A stretch of DNA of 64,000 bases from Streptomyces parvus (GTDB taxonomy: Bacteria; Actinomycetota; Actinomycetes; Streptomycetales; Streptomycetaceae). Position numbers and translations under genes: made by a program. A model generated the notes under the pieces. That model worked only from the letters and a program-made list of their open reading frames with translations. It ran no database searches and was not told the origin of the DNA. This document shows, one piece after another, positions 53,101-62,297 of the stretch. Location: NCBI RefSeq assembly GCF_032121415.1, contig NZ_CP135079.1, forward strand, positions 2,790,001-2,854,000. The letters run 5' to 3'. The stretch's first letter is position 1. Every line of letters begins with the position of its first letter.

Positions 53101-54543
53101 GTCCCAGAGACGTTTCAGCAGGAACCCGAGGAGCGGCAGGTTCTCCGGCTCCCGGCACGCGTCGTCCAGGATGCGGTCGGCCAGGCCCGGTTCGTACACC
53201 ACCGCCGGGGCCTTCTCCAGCGGTCTGGTGATCACGTCGCGGAGCTGGTCCCGGGACATCGGTGTCAGCGGGTGCAGTTCGCTGTCGCGCACCAGCGGGC
53301 CGAGCCGGGGGTGCCGGAGGGCCGCATCCATGAAGTCGGACCGGAGGGTGAGGAGCAGCCGCGATCCGGCCCCGAGCCCGCCGTCGGCCGGGAAGAGCAG
53401 CCGGGCGGCCTCCTCGATCTCCGGGTCGGCGAGGTCGAGGAGGGCCTCGGCCTGGTCGAGGACGACGAGGTACCGGCCGACGGAGGTGCCGCGCAGGAGG
53501 TTCAGGGTGGTCACGAGGCCCCTGTCCGCGAGCCACGTCTCCACCTGTTCGACACTGTCCGCGCGCGGATCCCCGTACTGCCCGGTGCGTGCGGCTTCGT
53601 AGAGGTCGACGGCCAGGCCGGTCAGCAAGGAGCCGTCGGCGCCCGCGTTCACCACGACCGCCTCGTAGCCCTCCCGGCCGTCGCCTTCCGTACGGCTCTC
53701 CCGCCGCATCCGGGGCACGACGCCGGCCAGCGCCAGCGACGACTTGCCGCAGCCCGACGGGCCGAAGAGTGTGACGGCCCGGTGGGCCGCCAGGGACCCG
53801 ACCAGCGTCCCGATCTCGCGGTCACGGCCGAAGAAGACCTCCTCGTGGCTCTCCTGGAAGGTGACGAGGCCCCGGAAGGGGTCCGGCGTCAGGGCGCGTT
53901 CGAGACCGGGCAGCTGCCGCAGCGCCGCTCTCACGCTGATCGCGAAGGACTGCTGGGCGTTGTCACGTTTGCGCTGGGACGCGACGACGATGCCCACCAC
54001 CGCACCGCGCCGCTCGTCCCAGACCGGGCTTCCGCTGTAGCCCGCCGTGATGTGAGCCGTCCGGCTGTCGGCGCGCGAGAGCTGGATCCAGTCCCCCGCC
54101 GACTTCCCGCTCAGCTCCCCCCGGTGCCAGATCACGCCCAGTTCGTCGTCCGGGAACCCCACGACACGCACCGGGCGGTGCGACACCTCGTCGGAGGCGG
54201 CGACGGGCAGCGGGCGTGTGCCGGGGACCGCCCCGCGCAGCCGCAGCACCGCCAGGTCCCCGCACTGCTGGGGCTCCTCCGGTATCCACTGCTCGACCTC
54301 GGCGACGACGCGCTCCCCGGCGCCGTCGGCGAGCGGGAAGTCGATCAGCACCTCGGCGCCGGCGGCGACCGGGAGGTCGCGCCCCCTCCCCAGGGCGTCG
54401 GACACGACATGCGCACAGGTCAGCACCCGGTCCACGGTGACGAGGAAGCCGCCTCCGACGACGGCACCGGTCACTCCCGCGACCCGGACGACCGCCGCGT
54501 TCAACACCTCGTCGGCGCTCAGCGCCTCTTCCCCCGACACCAT
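50134..54543 (-). CDS. Trypsin-nSTAND1-TM-propeller conflict protein
   Basis: 1469 residues. N-terminal trypsin-like domain (1-215) with triad H45 (TCAHVV), D96 (CGDLAVL) and S170 (GYSGSPV). Then an nSTAND1 NTPase (225-640): FFGRDREIGTLVGSL, Walker A GPSGCGKSS (261-269), Walker B YLVVLDQAE, and AHETLIEVWPAL. One TM helix at about 680-705 (AAVVFALIVGLGTFLVY). Residues 740-1469 are WD40/PQQ-like propeller repeats. This is a described predicted conflict architecture: a sensor propeller triggers a protease effector through the NTPase. A Trypco-type gene lies just upstream on the same strand. Confidence 0.9.
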   Translation of the reverse strand: MVSGEEALSADEVLNAAVVRVAGVTGAVVGGGFLVTVDRVLTCAHVVSDALGRGRDLPVAAGAEVLIDFPLADGAGERVVAEVEQWIPEEPQQCGDLAVLRLRGAVPGTRPLPVAASDEVSHRPVRVVGFPDDELGVIWHRGELSGKSAGDWIQLSRADSRTAHITAGYSGSPVWDERRGAVVGIVVASQRKRDNAQQSFAISVRAALRQLPGLERALTPDPFRGLVTFQESHEEVFFGRDREIGTLVGSLAAHRAVTLFGPSGCGKSSLALAGVVPRMRRESRTEGDGREGYEAVVVNAGADGSLLTGLAVDLYEAARTGQYGDPRADSVEQVETWLADRGLVTTLNLLRGTSVGRYLVVLDQAEALLDLADPEIEEAARLLFPADGGLGAGSRLLLTLRSDFMDAALRHPRLGPLVRDSELHPLTPMSRDQLRDVITRPLEKAPAVVYEPGLADRILDDACREPENLPLLGFLLKRLWDERFAGRLRLSAYTALHGVEGALEEHCEKAWERYVGESERAAAARLLRGLVRVLPGSGTPLRRRLSRQEAGPEGWELARAFAARRLLVLRGGDGEPETAELAHETLIEVWPALREQVREDDRFLAGRAELNHDRDRWTSMGEPADLLPPDAQLMYIQSWLGDREHELGAEERDFLARARQRRRLRRARGRAAWTAAAVVFALIVGLGTFLVYQQRVSTQRGEDGRSRLLATYSAEAAKQDPGQAALIALGAYAVSPTDEARNAVLRRYDQFKNAAWVLTGAEGSIRDVAMSVDGSVTLATTENGRATLFVRQARGRVQRLQLDLDEMAFHPLVSRDGGRIALVSGAGALVRYDVDVAATAARGLLGPPQPLRGAEFEEISDAMGWAGEEDRMLALSPDAGQLVTLVEGRLTLWDLATGRRQDVPGRLPVTSESVWFGPDGNTLVVSRSGTGVSELVMDAVDVRTGKARELADGVHGGAMYGSPTPLSGDGGVLVVCRRVEKGDDTVGVYRALRVRDGRTLKSYTYTGPNDDCGSIAVDESGDRFAVNRYEGWEVVGTRRGSRTTRSETSSPDLVVGRLLGETSRPVVPVVAEGDNHVAALPLIPRDIDGSDIAVGSPRLVGGGKYLVAHLRELDEPGKGETLALVDAASGRTVTEVKRPASGAVADRDVEHDLLVNDAGTLVADVVGSDRVLIRDIPSLREVAEVTTQEPPVDRSGAPEGLTLTFLRGGDELLTRSGSRIEHWDARTGRRLSPVIDARALGLTKKDPPRFGAGRPAAVDSGFAVNRHAEKGYVQITVAREPVLHAVHLRTGKENKDLRVRLGPRIERAIRDSGGRYAAAKSPGGMLELWSTPTGERPARLVGPLGPLGSNERFTGDGFVFSFTGTDGEFFVANGGSVRFQQLSDSDALQTYDFAADQYFLAASPDGRTLLRTLSGGAFGGGNGDRGRLDLIHLDPELWKRHLCAVVGRDLTADERGGLPSGLPEGICPA

Positions 54544-54572
54544 GCCCCCCGCACCCCCGTCAGCCGGTCAGG

Positions 54573-54962
54573 TCAACGTACGTCCTGCGCCGGTTCGCTC
54601 GCATCAGCGGACTCGCTTCTGTGCCACGTCAGGCTCACCGAGAAGTTGGCCGCCGTCGCGGTGCTGGCGATGACCACGTCCGCCTCGGCCGACAGCGACA
54701 CCCCGAACTCCAGCGTGACCTCGTCCGGGGCGTCGGCCATCCCCCGGAACCTGCCGACGAAGCTCTCCGCGACGGGCCGCACCGTGTCCAGCATCTGCCC
54801 GAACGACCGCCCCGCACGCGCTACGGAGCGGTCGCCGCGCCCGACCCGCACCAGGGATTCGTCCACCTCGCGGATCTGCACACGGATCGTCTCGTCGCTG
54901 CCGTCTCCCAACGGCACCTCCACCGTGCGGACAGGGCTTTCGCTCAACTCGACCTCCAGCAT
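54573..54962 (-). CDS. CU044_2847 family, trypsin-co-occurring protein
   Basis: 129-residue soluble protein. EVPLGDGSDETIRVQIREVD, then a helical stretch, and EVTLEFGVSLSAEADVVIASTATAANFSVSLTW match the small CU044_2847 / trypsin-co-occurring domain proteins that sit beside trypsin-like conflict genes. It is 29 bases upstream of the trypsin-nSTAND1 gene, surely an operon. No Shine-Dalgarno precedes ATG 54962, but TATGAT (a -10 hexamer) stands about 12 bases upstream, so the mRNA may be leaderless or nearly so. Confidence 0.85.
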   Translation of the reverse strand: MLEVELSESPVRTVEVPLGDGSDETIRVQIREVDESLVRVGRGDRSVARAGRSFGQMLDTVRPVAESFVGRFRGMADAPDEVTLEFGVSLSAEADVVIASTATAANFSVSLTWHRSESADASEPAQDVR

Positions 54963-55043
54963 TCGGGAGGGCCGATCATAACGAAGCCAACAGTCCGCAC
55001 GGCCGGGGTTGTTGAGGTTCGGCGCGGCTGCCGCGCCCCGCCC

Positions 55044-57632
55044 TCAGCCCGGCAGCACCGGCAGCAGGTCCGGCAGATGCCCGTCCGACGCCGTGGCCGC
55101 CGCGACGCGTTCGGCCGGGACCTCGCCGTAGAGCGTCGTACGGGGACGGGACGGGCGGCCCGCCAGGTCGGCGATGGCCTCCAGGTCCTGAATGGATCGG
55201 TACGAACCGTAACTCGACCCCGCCATGCGGGAGATGGTCTCCTCCATCAGCGTGCCGCCCAGGTCGTTGGCGCCCGAGCGGAGCATCTCCGCCGCACCCT
55301 CCGTGCCGAGCTTCACCCAGCTCGTCTGGATGTTGGGGATGTGCGGGTGCAGGAGGAGCCGCGCCATCGCCGTCACCGCCCGGTTGTCCCGGTCCGTGGG
55401 GCCCGGGCGGGCGATGCCGGCCAGGTAGACCGGGGCGTTGGTGTGGATGAAGGGGAGGGTGACGAACTCCGTCAGCCCTCCTGTCTCCTGCTGGAGCCGG
55501 GCCAGCGTACGGAGGTGGCCGAGCCAGTGGCGGGGCTGGTCCACATGTCCGTACATCATCGTGGAGGACGAGCGCAGACCCACCTCGTGCGCCGTCCTGA
55601 TGACCTCCAGCCAGGTGGCCGTGGGCAGTTTGCCCTTGGTGAGCACCCAGCGGACCTCGTCGTCCAGGATCTCCGCCGCCGTACCGGGGATCGAGTCGAG
55701 CCCGGCCTCCTTCGCGGCGGTCAGCCAGTCGCGGATCGACATCCCGGTGCGGGTGGCCCCGTTGACGACCTCCATGGGGGAGAACGCGTGGACGTGCATC
55801 CCGGGGACGCGTTCCTTCACCGCCCTCGCGATGTCGAAGTACGCCGTGCCGGGCAGGTCCGGGTGGATGCCGCCCTGCATGCAGACCTCGACCGCGCCGA
55901 CGTCCCACGCCTGCGCGGCCCGGTCCGCCACCTGGTCCAGCGAGAGGGTGTACGCGTCGGCGTCGGTGCGGCGCTGGGCGAAGGCGCAGAAGCGGCAGCC
56001 GGTGTAGCAGACGTTGGTGAAGTTGATGTTCCGCGTGACGATGTACGTGACGTCGTCGCCGACCACGTCCCGGCGCAGCGCGTCCGCGATCCGGCACAGC
56101 TCGTCCAGCGCCGGGCCGTCCGCGTGGAGCAGGGCGAGGGCCTGGTCGTCGGTGAGCTTCGTCGGGTCGTCGGCCGCCTGGCTCAGCGCCTGGCGCACGT
56201 CGGCGTCGATGCGGGACGGGACCATGCCGGGGGCCGCCGCCTCGCGGAGCGCCTCCCAGTCCCCGTACACCTCGTCGAAGTCGTTGCGGCGGTCGCCCGT
56301 GCGGCCCTCGGTGTCGATGGTGGCGTGCAGGTCGGTGCGGCCCGAGGAGGTGAACCCCTCGTCCGGCTCCTGCCAGGGCAGTCCGGCCGGGATCGCGCCC
56401 TCGCGGGCGAGGCCCGTCTCCGGGTCGGCCAGGGCGCGGACGTGCGGGAGGAGACGGGGGTCGAGCCAGGGCTCGCCGCGCTGGATGAACTCGGGGTAGA
56501 TGGTGAGGCGTTCGCGGAGCGCGAAGCCGCAGTCCGCCGTCCTCCGCGCCAGCTCGTCGATGTGCGGCCAGGGGCGTTCGGGGTTCACATGGTCGGGGGT
56601 GAGCGGCGAGACCCCGCCCCAGTCGTCGATGCCCGCGCCGATGAGGAGCGCGTACTCGGCGTCCACCAGGTTCGGCGGGGCCTGGATCCGGGCCGAGGGG
56701 CCGAGGATGTGCCGGGCCACCGCGATGGCGGCGGCCAGCTCCTCCAGCTCCGCGTCGGGCATCCCGCGCATCGCCGTGTCCGGCTTGGCGCGGAAGTTCT
56801 GCACGATGACTTCCTGGATGCCGTGGTAGGCGCGGGCCGTCTTCCGCAACTCGAAGAGGGAGTCGGCGCGCTCCTCGTACGACTCGCCGATCCCGATCAG
56901 GATGCCGGTGGTGAAGGGTACGTTGGAGCGCCCCGCGTCCTCCAGGACCCGCAGCCGTACGGCCGGTTCCTTGTCCGGGGAGCCGTGGTGCGGGCCGCCC
57001 GGCTCGGACCACAGGCGGGTCGCCGTCGTCTCCAGCATCATCCCCATCGAGGGGGCCACCGGCTTGAGGCGCTGGAGGTCGGTCCAGGTCATGACGCCGG
57101 GGTTGAGGTGTGGCAGCAGGCCCGTCTCCTCCAGGACCCGGATCGCCATGGCGCGTACGTACGCGAGCGTGTCGTCGTACCCCTCCGCCTCCAGCCACTC
57201 CCGCGCCTCGGGCCACCGGTCCTCGGGTCGGTCGCCGAGGGTGAACAGCGCTTCCTTGCAGCCCATCGCCGCACCCTCGCGGGCGATCTTCAGCACCTCG
57301 TCGGGGGAGAGGAACATCCCGTGGCCCGCGCGGCGCAGCTTTCCGGGGACGGTGACGAAGGTGCAGTAGTGGCACCGGTCGCGGCAGAGGCGGGTGAGCG
57401 GGATGAAGACCTTGCGGGAGTACGTGATCACGCCCGGCCGGCCGGCCGCCTCCAGGCCCGCGTTCCGGACACGGGCGGCGGACGCGGCCAGATCCTTCAG
57501 ATCGTCGCCGCGCGCCTGGAGCAGGACGGCGGCCTCGGTCACATCGAGGGCGACACCGTCGCGGGCACGTTTGAGCGCGCGCCGCATGGCGTTGGAGGTG
57601 GGACGTCCGCTCTGAGGATCGGGATCGGTCAT
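55044..57632 (-). CDS. fbiC: FO synthase FbiC (CofG-CofH fusion)
   Basis: 862-residue bifunctional radical-SAM enzyme making 7,8-didemethyl-8-hydroxy-5-deazariboflavin, the chromophore of coenzyme F420, from tyrosine and 5-amino-6-ribitylaminouracil. Two radical-SAM modules, each with CxxxCxxC: CRDRCHYC (about residue 84) in the CofG half and CYTGCRFC (about 540) in the CofH half. Full length for actinobacterial FbiC. ATG 57632. An LLM-class, probably F420-dependent, oxidoreductase gene is 2.6 kb away. Divergent from the HAD gene. Confidence 0.96.
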   Translation of the reverse strand: MTDPDPQSGRPTSNAMRRALKRARDGVALDVTEAAVLLQARGDDLKDLAASAARVRNAGLEAAGRPGVITYSRKVFIPLTRLCRDRCHYCTFVTVPGKLRRAGHGMFLSPDEVLKIAREGAAMGCKEALFTLGDRPEDRWPEAREWLEAEGYDDTLAYVRAMAIRVLEETGLLPHLNPGVMTWTDLQRLKPVAPSMGMMLETTATRLWSEPGGPHHGSPDKEPAVRLRVLEDAGRSNVPFTTGILIGIGESYEERADSLFELRKTARAYHGIQEVIVQNFRAKPDTAMRGMPDAELEELAAAIAVARHILGPSARIQAPPNLVDAEYALLIGAGIDDWGGVSPLTPDHVNPERPWPHIDELARRTADCGFALRERLTIYPEFIQRGEPWLDPRLLPHVRALADPETGLAREGAIPAGLPWQEPDEGFTSSGRTDLHATIDTEGRTGDRRNDFDEVYGDWEALREAAAPGMVPSRIDADVRQALSQAADDPTKLTDDQALALLHADGPALDELCRIADALRRDVVGDDVTYIVTRNINFTNVCYTGCRFCAFAQRRTDADAYTLSLDQVADRAAQAWDVGAVEVCMQGGIHPDLPGTAYFDIARAVKERVPGMHVHAFSPMEVVNGATRTGMSIRDWLTAAKEAGLDSIPGTAAEILDDEVRWVLTKGKLPTATWLEVIRTAHEVGLRSSSTMMYGHVDQPRHWLGHLRTLARLQQETGGLTEFVTLPFIHTNAPVYLAGIARPGPTDRDNRAVTAMARLLLHPHIPNIQTSWVKLGTEGAAEMLRSGANDLGGTLMEETISRMAGSSYGSYRSIQDLEAIADLAGRPSRPRTTLYGEVPAERVAAATASDGHLPDLLPVLPG

Positions 57633-57782
57633 GAACCGAGCATACGAGCGAGGCTCGCGTACCGGGCCAGGGCCTGGGACCTGTACGCGCAGGCCGCAGG
57701 GTGCTCCTGGTCACTCGTGCGGGCCGACTCACCCGGATGAGCGCCCGTGGACGGCGTCCTCACGCCTAAGGTCGGAACGGTG

Positions 57783-58517
57783 ATGGAAACGATCGTCCTC
57801 GACATCGGCGAAACCCTCGTTCGCGACGACCGGCGCTGGGCGGCCTGGGCCGACTGGCTCGGCGTACCGCCGCACACGCTCAGCGCGCTGGTGGGCGCCG
57901 CCGTCGCCCAGGGCCGCGAGGCCACGGACGCGCTGCGGATCCTGCGGCCCGACATGGACGTCGAGGAGGCCTACCGCGCGCGGGCCGCCGCCGGGCGCGG
58001 GGAGCACCTCGACGAGTCGGACCTCTACCGGGACGTCCGGCCCGCGCTGGGCGAACTGCGGGCCGCGGGCGTGCGGATCGTGGTGGCGGGGGACGGCACG
58101 GTCCGGGCCGGCGAGCTGCTGCGGGCGCTGGACCTGCCCGCCGATCTGGTGGTCACCTCGGACGAGTGGGGCGTACGGAAGCCCGACCCGGAGTTCTACG
58201 CGCGGGTGGCCGAGGCGTCGGGCGCGGCCCCGGAGGCGACGCTGTACGTGGGCGACCACCCGGCGGACGATCTGTTCCCGGCCGCCGCGGCCGGGATGCG
58301 GACGGCCCATCTGCGGCGGGGCCCGTACGGGCACTGGTGGGCGGACCACCCGGACGTGGTGGAGACGGCGGACTTCCGCATCGACGCCTTGACGGAGCTG
58401 GTGGGGTTGGCGGGGGCGGAGGGGGCCGCTGCCCCGGAAGCGTCGCAGGCGTCGGATGCTTCGCCCGACGAGGGGACGAAGGTGGCGCGGAGCAGGGCGC
58501 TCAGGTCGGTGCGCTAG
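57783..58517 (+). CDS. HAD family hydrolase
   Basis: 244-residue HAD-superfamily phosphatase. Motif I appears as IVLDIGETLVRDD, with nucleophile Asp; VAGDGTVRAGEL is in the motif II region, DEWGVRKPDPEFYARV contains the motif III Lys, and VGDHPADDLFPAAAAG is motif IV. The start may be ATG 57783 or GTG 57780; a longer frame opens at 57747. C-terminal 30 residues are low complexity. Substrate unknown. Confidence 0.88.
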   Translation: METIVLDIGETLVRDDRRWAAWADWLGVPPHTLSALVGAAVAQGREATDALRILRPDMDVEEAYRARAAAGRGEHLDESDLYRDVRPALGELRAAGVRIVVAGDGTVRAGELLRALDLPADLVVTSDEWGVRKPDPEFYARVAEASGAAPEATLYVGDHPADDLFPAAAAGMRTAHLRRGPYGHWWADHPDVVETADFRIDALTELVGLAGAEGAAAPEASQASDASPDEGTKVARSRALRSVR

Positions 58518-58601
58518 GTGTTCCGTCCCGGCGCCCGAAGGGCGGCCGGGCAGCGTTCGCGGCTCCGGGGCGCGGCGTTCGACACCTCATGACAGATCGA
58601 A

Positions 58602-58646
58602 CAGCCGGATGCCCCACCACGCGGCGCGTGGTGGGGCATCCGGCTG
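58602..58646. terminator. Bidirectional terminator, 19-bp stem
   Basis: CAGCCGGATGCCCCACCAC, 7-base loop, GTGGTGGGGCATCCGGCTG: a perfect inverted repeat between the convergent HAD and PBP genes. Confidence 0.93.
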
Positions 58647-58678
58647 CTGAGGCCGTCCCGTTCCGGGGCGGAGACGCC

Positions 58679-60163
58679 TCAGTCCCCCAGCACCGCCTGC
58701 ATCACGCTCTTCGCGATCGGCGCGCCCAGCCGGCCGCCCGAGATGTCCGAGCGGGAGATGTCCATGTCCGTCGGGTCGATGAACACGGCGACCGCGACCG
58801 AGCGGCCGTCGTCCTTCTTGCCGTAGCTGACGAACCAGCCGTACGGGACCTCGTCGCGGACGTTCACACCGCGCTGGGCGGTGCCCGTCTTGCCGCCGAC
58901 CGTCACACCGTCGATCAGGGCGCGCTGGGCGCTGCCCTCCTTCGCGGTGTGCTCCATCATCTCCTGGACCTTCTTCGCCGTCTCCGGCGAGACGGCCCGG
59001 CTCATCTCCGTCGGCTCGTTCTTCTCCAGCGTGGAGAGGTCCGGGCCGCGCAGCTCGTCGACGATGTAGGGCTGCATCAGCTTGCCGTCGTTGGCGAGGG
59101 CCGCCGTGACCATCGCCATCTGCATCGGGGTGCTGGTCAGGCTGCCCTGGCCCATACCGGTGAGGGCCGTGCCGGGCTTGTCGAGCTTCGGCGGGTAGAG
59201 GCTCTTCGTGGCGAGCATGTCGCCGAACTCCTCCGCGTAGACGTCCTCGTTGAAGCCGAACTTCTCCGCGGTCTCCCGCATCCGGTCCTCGCCCAGCTCG
59301 GCCGCCGCGTCGAGGAAGACGTTGTTGCAGGAGTACTGCATGGCGGTCTTCATCGACGCCTTGCTGCACACGGCGTCACCCGCCTCGCTGCCGATCTTGT
59401 TCGTGGAGAGCGGCAGCGGGTACGGCGAGACGGCGTCCGTCCGGGCGTCCACGTCGGTGACCACGCCGTGCTCCAGCGCCGCCGCGGCCGTGAGGATCTT
59501 GAAGGTGGAGCCGGGCGGGTAGGTCTCGCGCAGCGGGCGGTTGGCCAGCGGCTTGTCCTTCTTCTTCTCCAGCGCGGTGAAGCGGTCGCTCTCCTTGAAC
59601 GAGATGCCGGCGAAGACCTCGGGGTCGTAGGAGGGCGTCGAGACCAGGGCCAGCACCTTGCCGGTGCTCGGGTCCAGGGCGACGACAGCACCCCGGGCGC
59701 CCAGGTCGGTCAGCCCCTTGTAGCCGGCCTTCTGCGCCTTGGCGTCGATCGTGGTGATCACATCGCCGCCGCGCCGGGGCTGGCCGGTCAGGACGTCCTT
59801 GGCGTGCCGGAAGGCGAAGCGGTCGTCCTGGCCGCTGAGGACGCTGTCGTAGGTCCGCTCCAGCAGCGAGGTGCCCCGGGACTGGGAGGCGTACCCCGTG
59901 ACGGGCGCGTACATCGGACCGTCCTTGTTGGTCCGGCGGAACGCGTAGTCCCGGCTGTCGGTCTCCTGAGAGCCGGTGATCGCCTTGCCGCCGACGATGA
60001 TGTCGCCGCGCGGGGTGGAGAACCGCTCGAACCGGACCCGGGCGTTGTGCTCGTTCTGGGCCAGCTCCTGGCGGTCGACGTGCTGGAGCCAGTTCGCCCG
60101 CAGCAGCAGGGCCAGCACCAGCAGCCCGCAGAAGATGGCTATGTGCCGCAACGGCCTGTTCAT
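58679..60163 (-). CDS. Class B penicillin-binding protein (D,D-transpeptidase)
   Basis: 494-residue peptidoglycan transpeptidase, PbpA-like. Short cytoplasmic N-terminus and signal anchor IAIFCGLLVLALLLRANWLQ (8-27), a dimerisation-type pedestal, and transpeptidase domain with S219-T-F-K222, S278-C-N280 and K425-T-G-T. ATG 60163 after GGGGAG. Shorter than FtsI-type PBPs and not next to ftsW/rodA, so this is an extra, dispensable-type class B PBP, similar to Streptomyces PbpA-like proteins involved in growth or sporulation. Confidence 0.92.
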   Translation of the reverse strand: MNRPLRHIAIFCGLLVLALLLRANWLQHVDRQELAQNEHNARVRFERFSTPRGDIIVGGKAITGSQETDSRDYAFRRTNKDGPMYAPVTGYASQSRGTSLLERTYDSVLSGQDDRFAFRHAKDVLTGQPRRGGDVITTIDAKAQKAGYKGLTDLGARGAVVALDPSTGKVLALVSTPSYDPEVFAGISFKESDRFTALEKKKDKPLANRPLRETYPPGSTFKILTAAAALEHGVVTDVDARTDAVSPYPLPLSTNKIGSEAGDAVCSKASMKTAMQYSCNNVFLDAAAELGEDRMRETAEKFGFNEDVYAEEFGDMLATKSLYPPKLDKPGTALTGMGQGSLTSTPMQMAMVTAALANDGKLMQPYIVDELRGPDLSTLEKNEPTEMSRAVSPETAKKVQEMMEHTAKEGSAQRALIDGVTVGGKTGTAQRGVNVRDEVPYGWFVSYGKKDDGRSVAVAVFIDPTDMDISRSDISGGRLGAPIAKSVMQAVLGD

Positions 60164-60270
60164 TCCACTCCCCACCCGGGCGGGCCTCCGGCCCGCGTAT
60201 GCGATCCCCGGTGAACAAGGATGCCCTGTACGCGGGCGCGGTTGCACCGCCGGCCCCAAAGGGCCCTTGC

Positions 60271-61116
60271 TCAGAGGTACGCGGCGTACGCGTCGAGGGT
60301 CCGCAGAACCTCCGGTTCGTCCGCCGGGGGCAGCTGGAGCACGACCTCCTCGATGCCCAGCTCCGCGTAGTGGGCGAGCTTCCCGGGGCTCGGCCGGACC
60401 GCGTACGGGACCACCTGGAGTCCCTTCGGGTCGCGCCCGGCCTCCTCCCAGGCCGCCCGCAGCTTCGGCAGGGACTCCGTGAGACCCCCGCCGCCGATGG
60501 GCAGCCAGCCGTCCGCGTACTCCGCGATGTGCGCGAACAGCTTCGGGCCGGCCCCGCCGCCGATCAGCGTGCGCGGGCCGCTGACCGGGCCGCGGGGCCG
60601 CTGGAACGGCTTCGGGTGCGCCTCGCTCGCCTGCACCGATCCGAACGCGCCCTCGTACCCGGTCGGCCCGTCCGCCCACAGGGCCCGCATCAGCGCCATC
60701 CGGTCCCGGACCCGGTCCCGGCGCGTCGGCCACTCCACCCCGTGGTCGGCGGCCTCCTCGACGTTCCAGCCGTAGCCGACGCCGAGCGTGAACCGGCCGC
60801 CGGAGAGGTGGTCCAGGGTGGCCGCCTGCTTGGCCAGGTCGATGGGGTCGTGCTGGGCGACCAGCGTGATGCCGGTGCCCAGGGCCAGGCGCTCGGTGAC
60901 GGCGGCGGCCTGGCCGAGGGCGACGAACGGGTCCAGCGTCCGGCCGTACTCGCGGGGCAGCTCACCGCCCATCGGGTACGGCGTGCGGCGGCTGACCGGA
61001 ATGTGCGTGTGCTCGGGCAGATACAGCCCGCCGAACCCCCGCTGCTCCAGCTCGCGGGCGAGCCTGACCGGGGTCACCGTCTCGTCGGTGAGGAAGATCG
61101 TGGTGGAAATCCGCAT
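60271..61116 (-). CDS. LLM class F420-dependent oxidoreductase
   Basis: 281-residue luciferase-like TIM-barrel oxidoreductase. ISTTIFLTDETV at the start, ALGTGITLVAQHDPIDLAKQAATLDHLSGGRFTLGVGYGW (characteristic LLM core) and GPRTLIGGGAGPKLFAHIAEYADGW. GGAGGTGG before ATG 61116. F420 use is inferred from subfamily and from fbiC nearby; FMN-dependent members also exist. Substrate unknown. Confidence 0.9.
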   Translation of the reverse strand: MRISTTIFLTDETVTPVRLARELEQRGFGGLYLPEHTHIPVSRRTPYPMGGELPREYGRTLDPFVALGQAAAVTERLALGTGITLVAQHDPIDLAKQAATLDHLSGGRFTLGVGYGWNVEEAADHGVEWPTRRDRVRDRMALMRALWADGPTGYEGAFGSVQASEAHPKPFQRPRGPVSGPRTLIGGGAGPKLFAHIAEYADGWLPIGGGGLTESLPKLRAAWEEAGRDPKGLQVVPYAVRPSPGKLAHYAELGIEEVVLQLPPADEPEVLRTLDAYAAYL

Positions 61117-61195
61117 CGAAGCCACCTCCGTGGTCGTCGTCGTTCCGTACGTCGTCTTGTCACGCCGTCTCGTCACGTCGTCTTGTCGACGCCGT

Positions 61196-61240
61196 CCTTC
61201 TGTACGTCGTCCTTCTGTACGTCGTCCTTCTGTACGTCGT
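61196..61240. repeat. 15-bp tandem repeat, three exact copies
   Basis: CCTTCTGTACGTCGT repeated three times upstream of the LLM gene, with looser GTACGTCGTC copies before (61147). Non-coding. Confidence 0.9.
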
Positions 61241-61329
61241 CCGTGCGAAGCGCCAACGTAAGCCGTATGCCGGCGAAATCCGAGACCGTGACGGCGATGG
61301 CCACCGCCATGAACACCGCCGTGAACCCG

Positions 61330-61742
61330 GCGCGGCCTCCTCGCCGCGACCGCCGCCACCGGCCTGACGCCGGCCCCCGTGAACTTCGCCCGGGCCGATG
61401 ACCGCCCCCGGCCCGGCCCCGACGGCCCCCAGCGCACCCGGACCGTGCGCGGGACCCTGCCCGTCGGATCGCCCGACCACGTGTACCTCCCGGTCGAAGT
61501 CCCGGACGCCGGGTCCCGCCGCCGACTGCGCGATGCGTCCGGTCACCGACCAGGGTGTCCTGCTGACCACCCCGCTGCCCGCCTCGGGCGCGGGCGTGGT
61601 GGAGTGGCGTACGCCCCCCGCCCACGCCGCGTACGTGCGCGCCGAGGTCCGGCACGCACCGGCCGTTCCCGGGCTGCCGGGCGCGTTCGCGGCGCTCACC
61701 GATCCGGTCTTCCTCGACGCGGCGGCCGGTACGGCGGGCTGA
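61330..61742 (+). pseudogene. CehA/McbA-like metallohydrolase remnant
   Basis: The left part in one frame reads TRRGLLAATAATGLTPAPVNF (a Tat-like signal lacking a start), then RTVRGTLPVGSPDHVYLPVEVP. The right part in another frame reads TTPLPASGAGVVEWRTPPAHAAYVRAEVRH...FAALTDPVFL to TGA. These correspond to the two ends of PHP-type CehA/McbA secreted metallohydrolases, with the catalytic middle deleted. Assignment is from pattern memory and limits are approximate. Confidence 0.45.
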
Positions 61743-61798
61743 GAAGCGGGAAGGGACGAAGCACGCGCGGCGGAGAGGCCGGGCGGAGAGGAGCGGGC

Positions 61799-62263
61799 AT
61801 GGGACCGGGGCTGGGGTACTTCCTGCTGCCGGCGGGCGGCGCGCTGAGCCTGACCGGGGTGGTCACCGGCAACGGCACGCTGATCAGCCTGAGCTGGATC
61901 ATGTGGGTGCTCGGGATCCTGCTGATCCTGGGCAACCGGTACCGCCGCCCCGCCGACCCGCGCGCGTTGGCGGTCGCGGCCGCCGCCGGGGACGCGCGGG
62001 CGGTACGGCGGCTGCGTACGCTCGCCCTCACCGCGCGGGCCGAGGGGCGTCCCGAGACGGCCGAGCGGCTGCTGCGGCAGGCGGTGGGGGCCGGTGACGT
62101 GGAGTCGATGTGGGAGCTGGGCCGGCTGGTCGAGCACCGCGAGGGCCTGGCGGCGGCTGAACCGTGGTTCCGGATGGCGGCGGAGCGCGGGCACGCGGTG
62201 GCCAAGCGGCTGTTCCGCCCGGGCGGCGCACTGCACCCGGACGGGGCGGACCCGGCGCCGTAG
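61799..62263 (+). CDS. Sel1-repeat membrane protein
   Basis: 154-residue protein. Two hydrophobic helices (about 5-22 and 27-46, LISLSWIMWVLGILLILG) are followed by a cytoplasmic domain with Sel1/TPR-like repeats: AERLLRQAVGAGDVESMWELGRLVEH and AEPWFRMAAERGHAVAKRL. GGAGAGGAG precedes the ATG; the longer frame to 61379 is the preceding remnant. Unknown function. Confidence 0.8.
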   Translation: MGPGLGYFLLPAGGALSLTGVVTGNGTLISLSWIMWVLGILLILGNRYRRPADPRALAVAAAAGDARAVRRLRTLALTARAEGRPETAERLLRQAVGAGDVESMWELGRLVEHREGLAAAEPWFRMAAERGHAVAKRLFRPGGALHPDGADPAP

Positions 62264-62297
62264 CGCCGTACGGGCCGCCCCGTGCGAGCGGTTTCCG

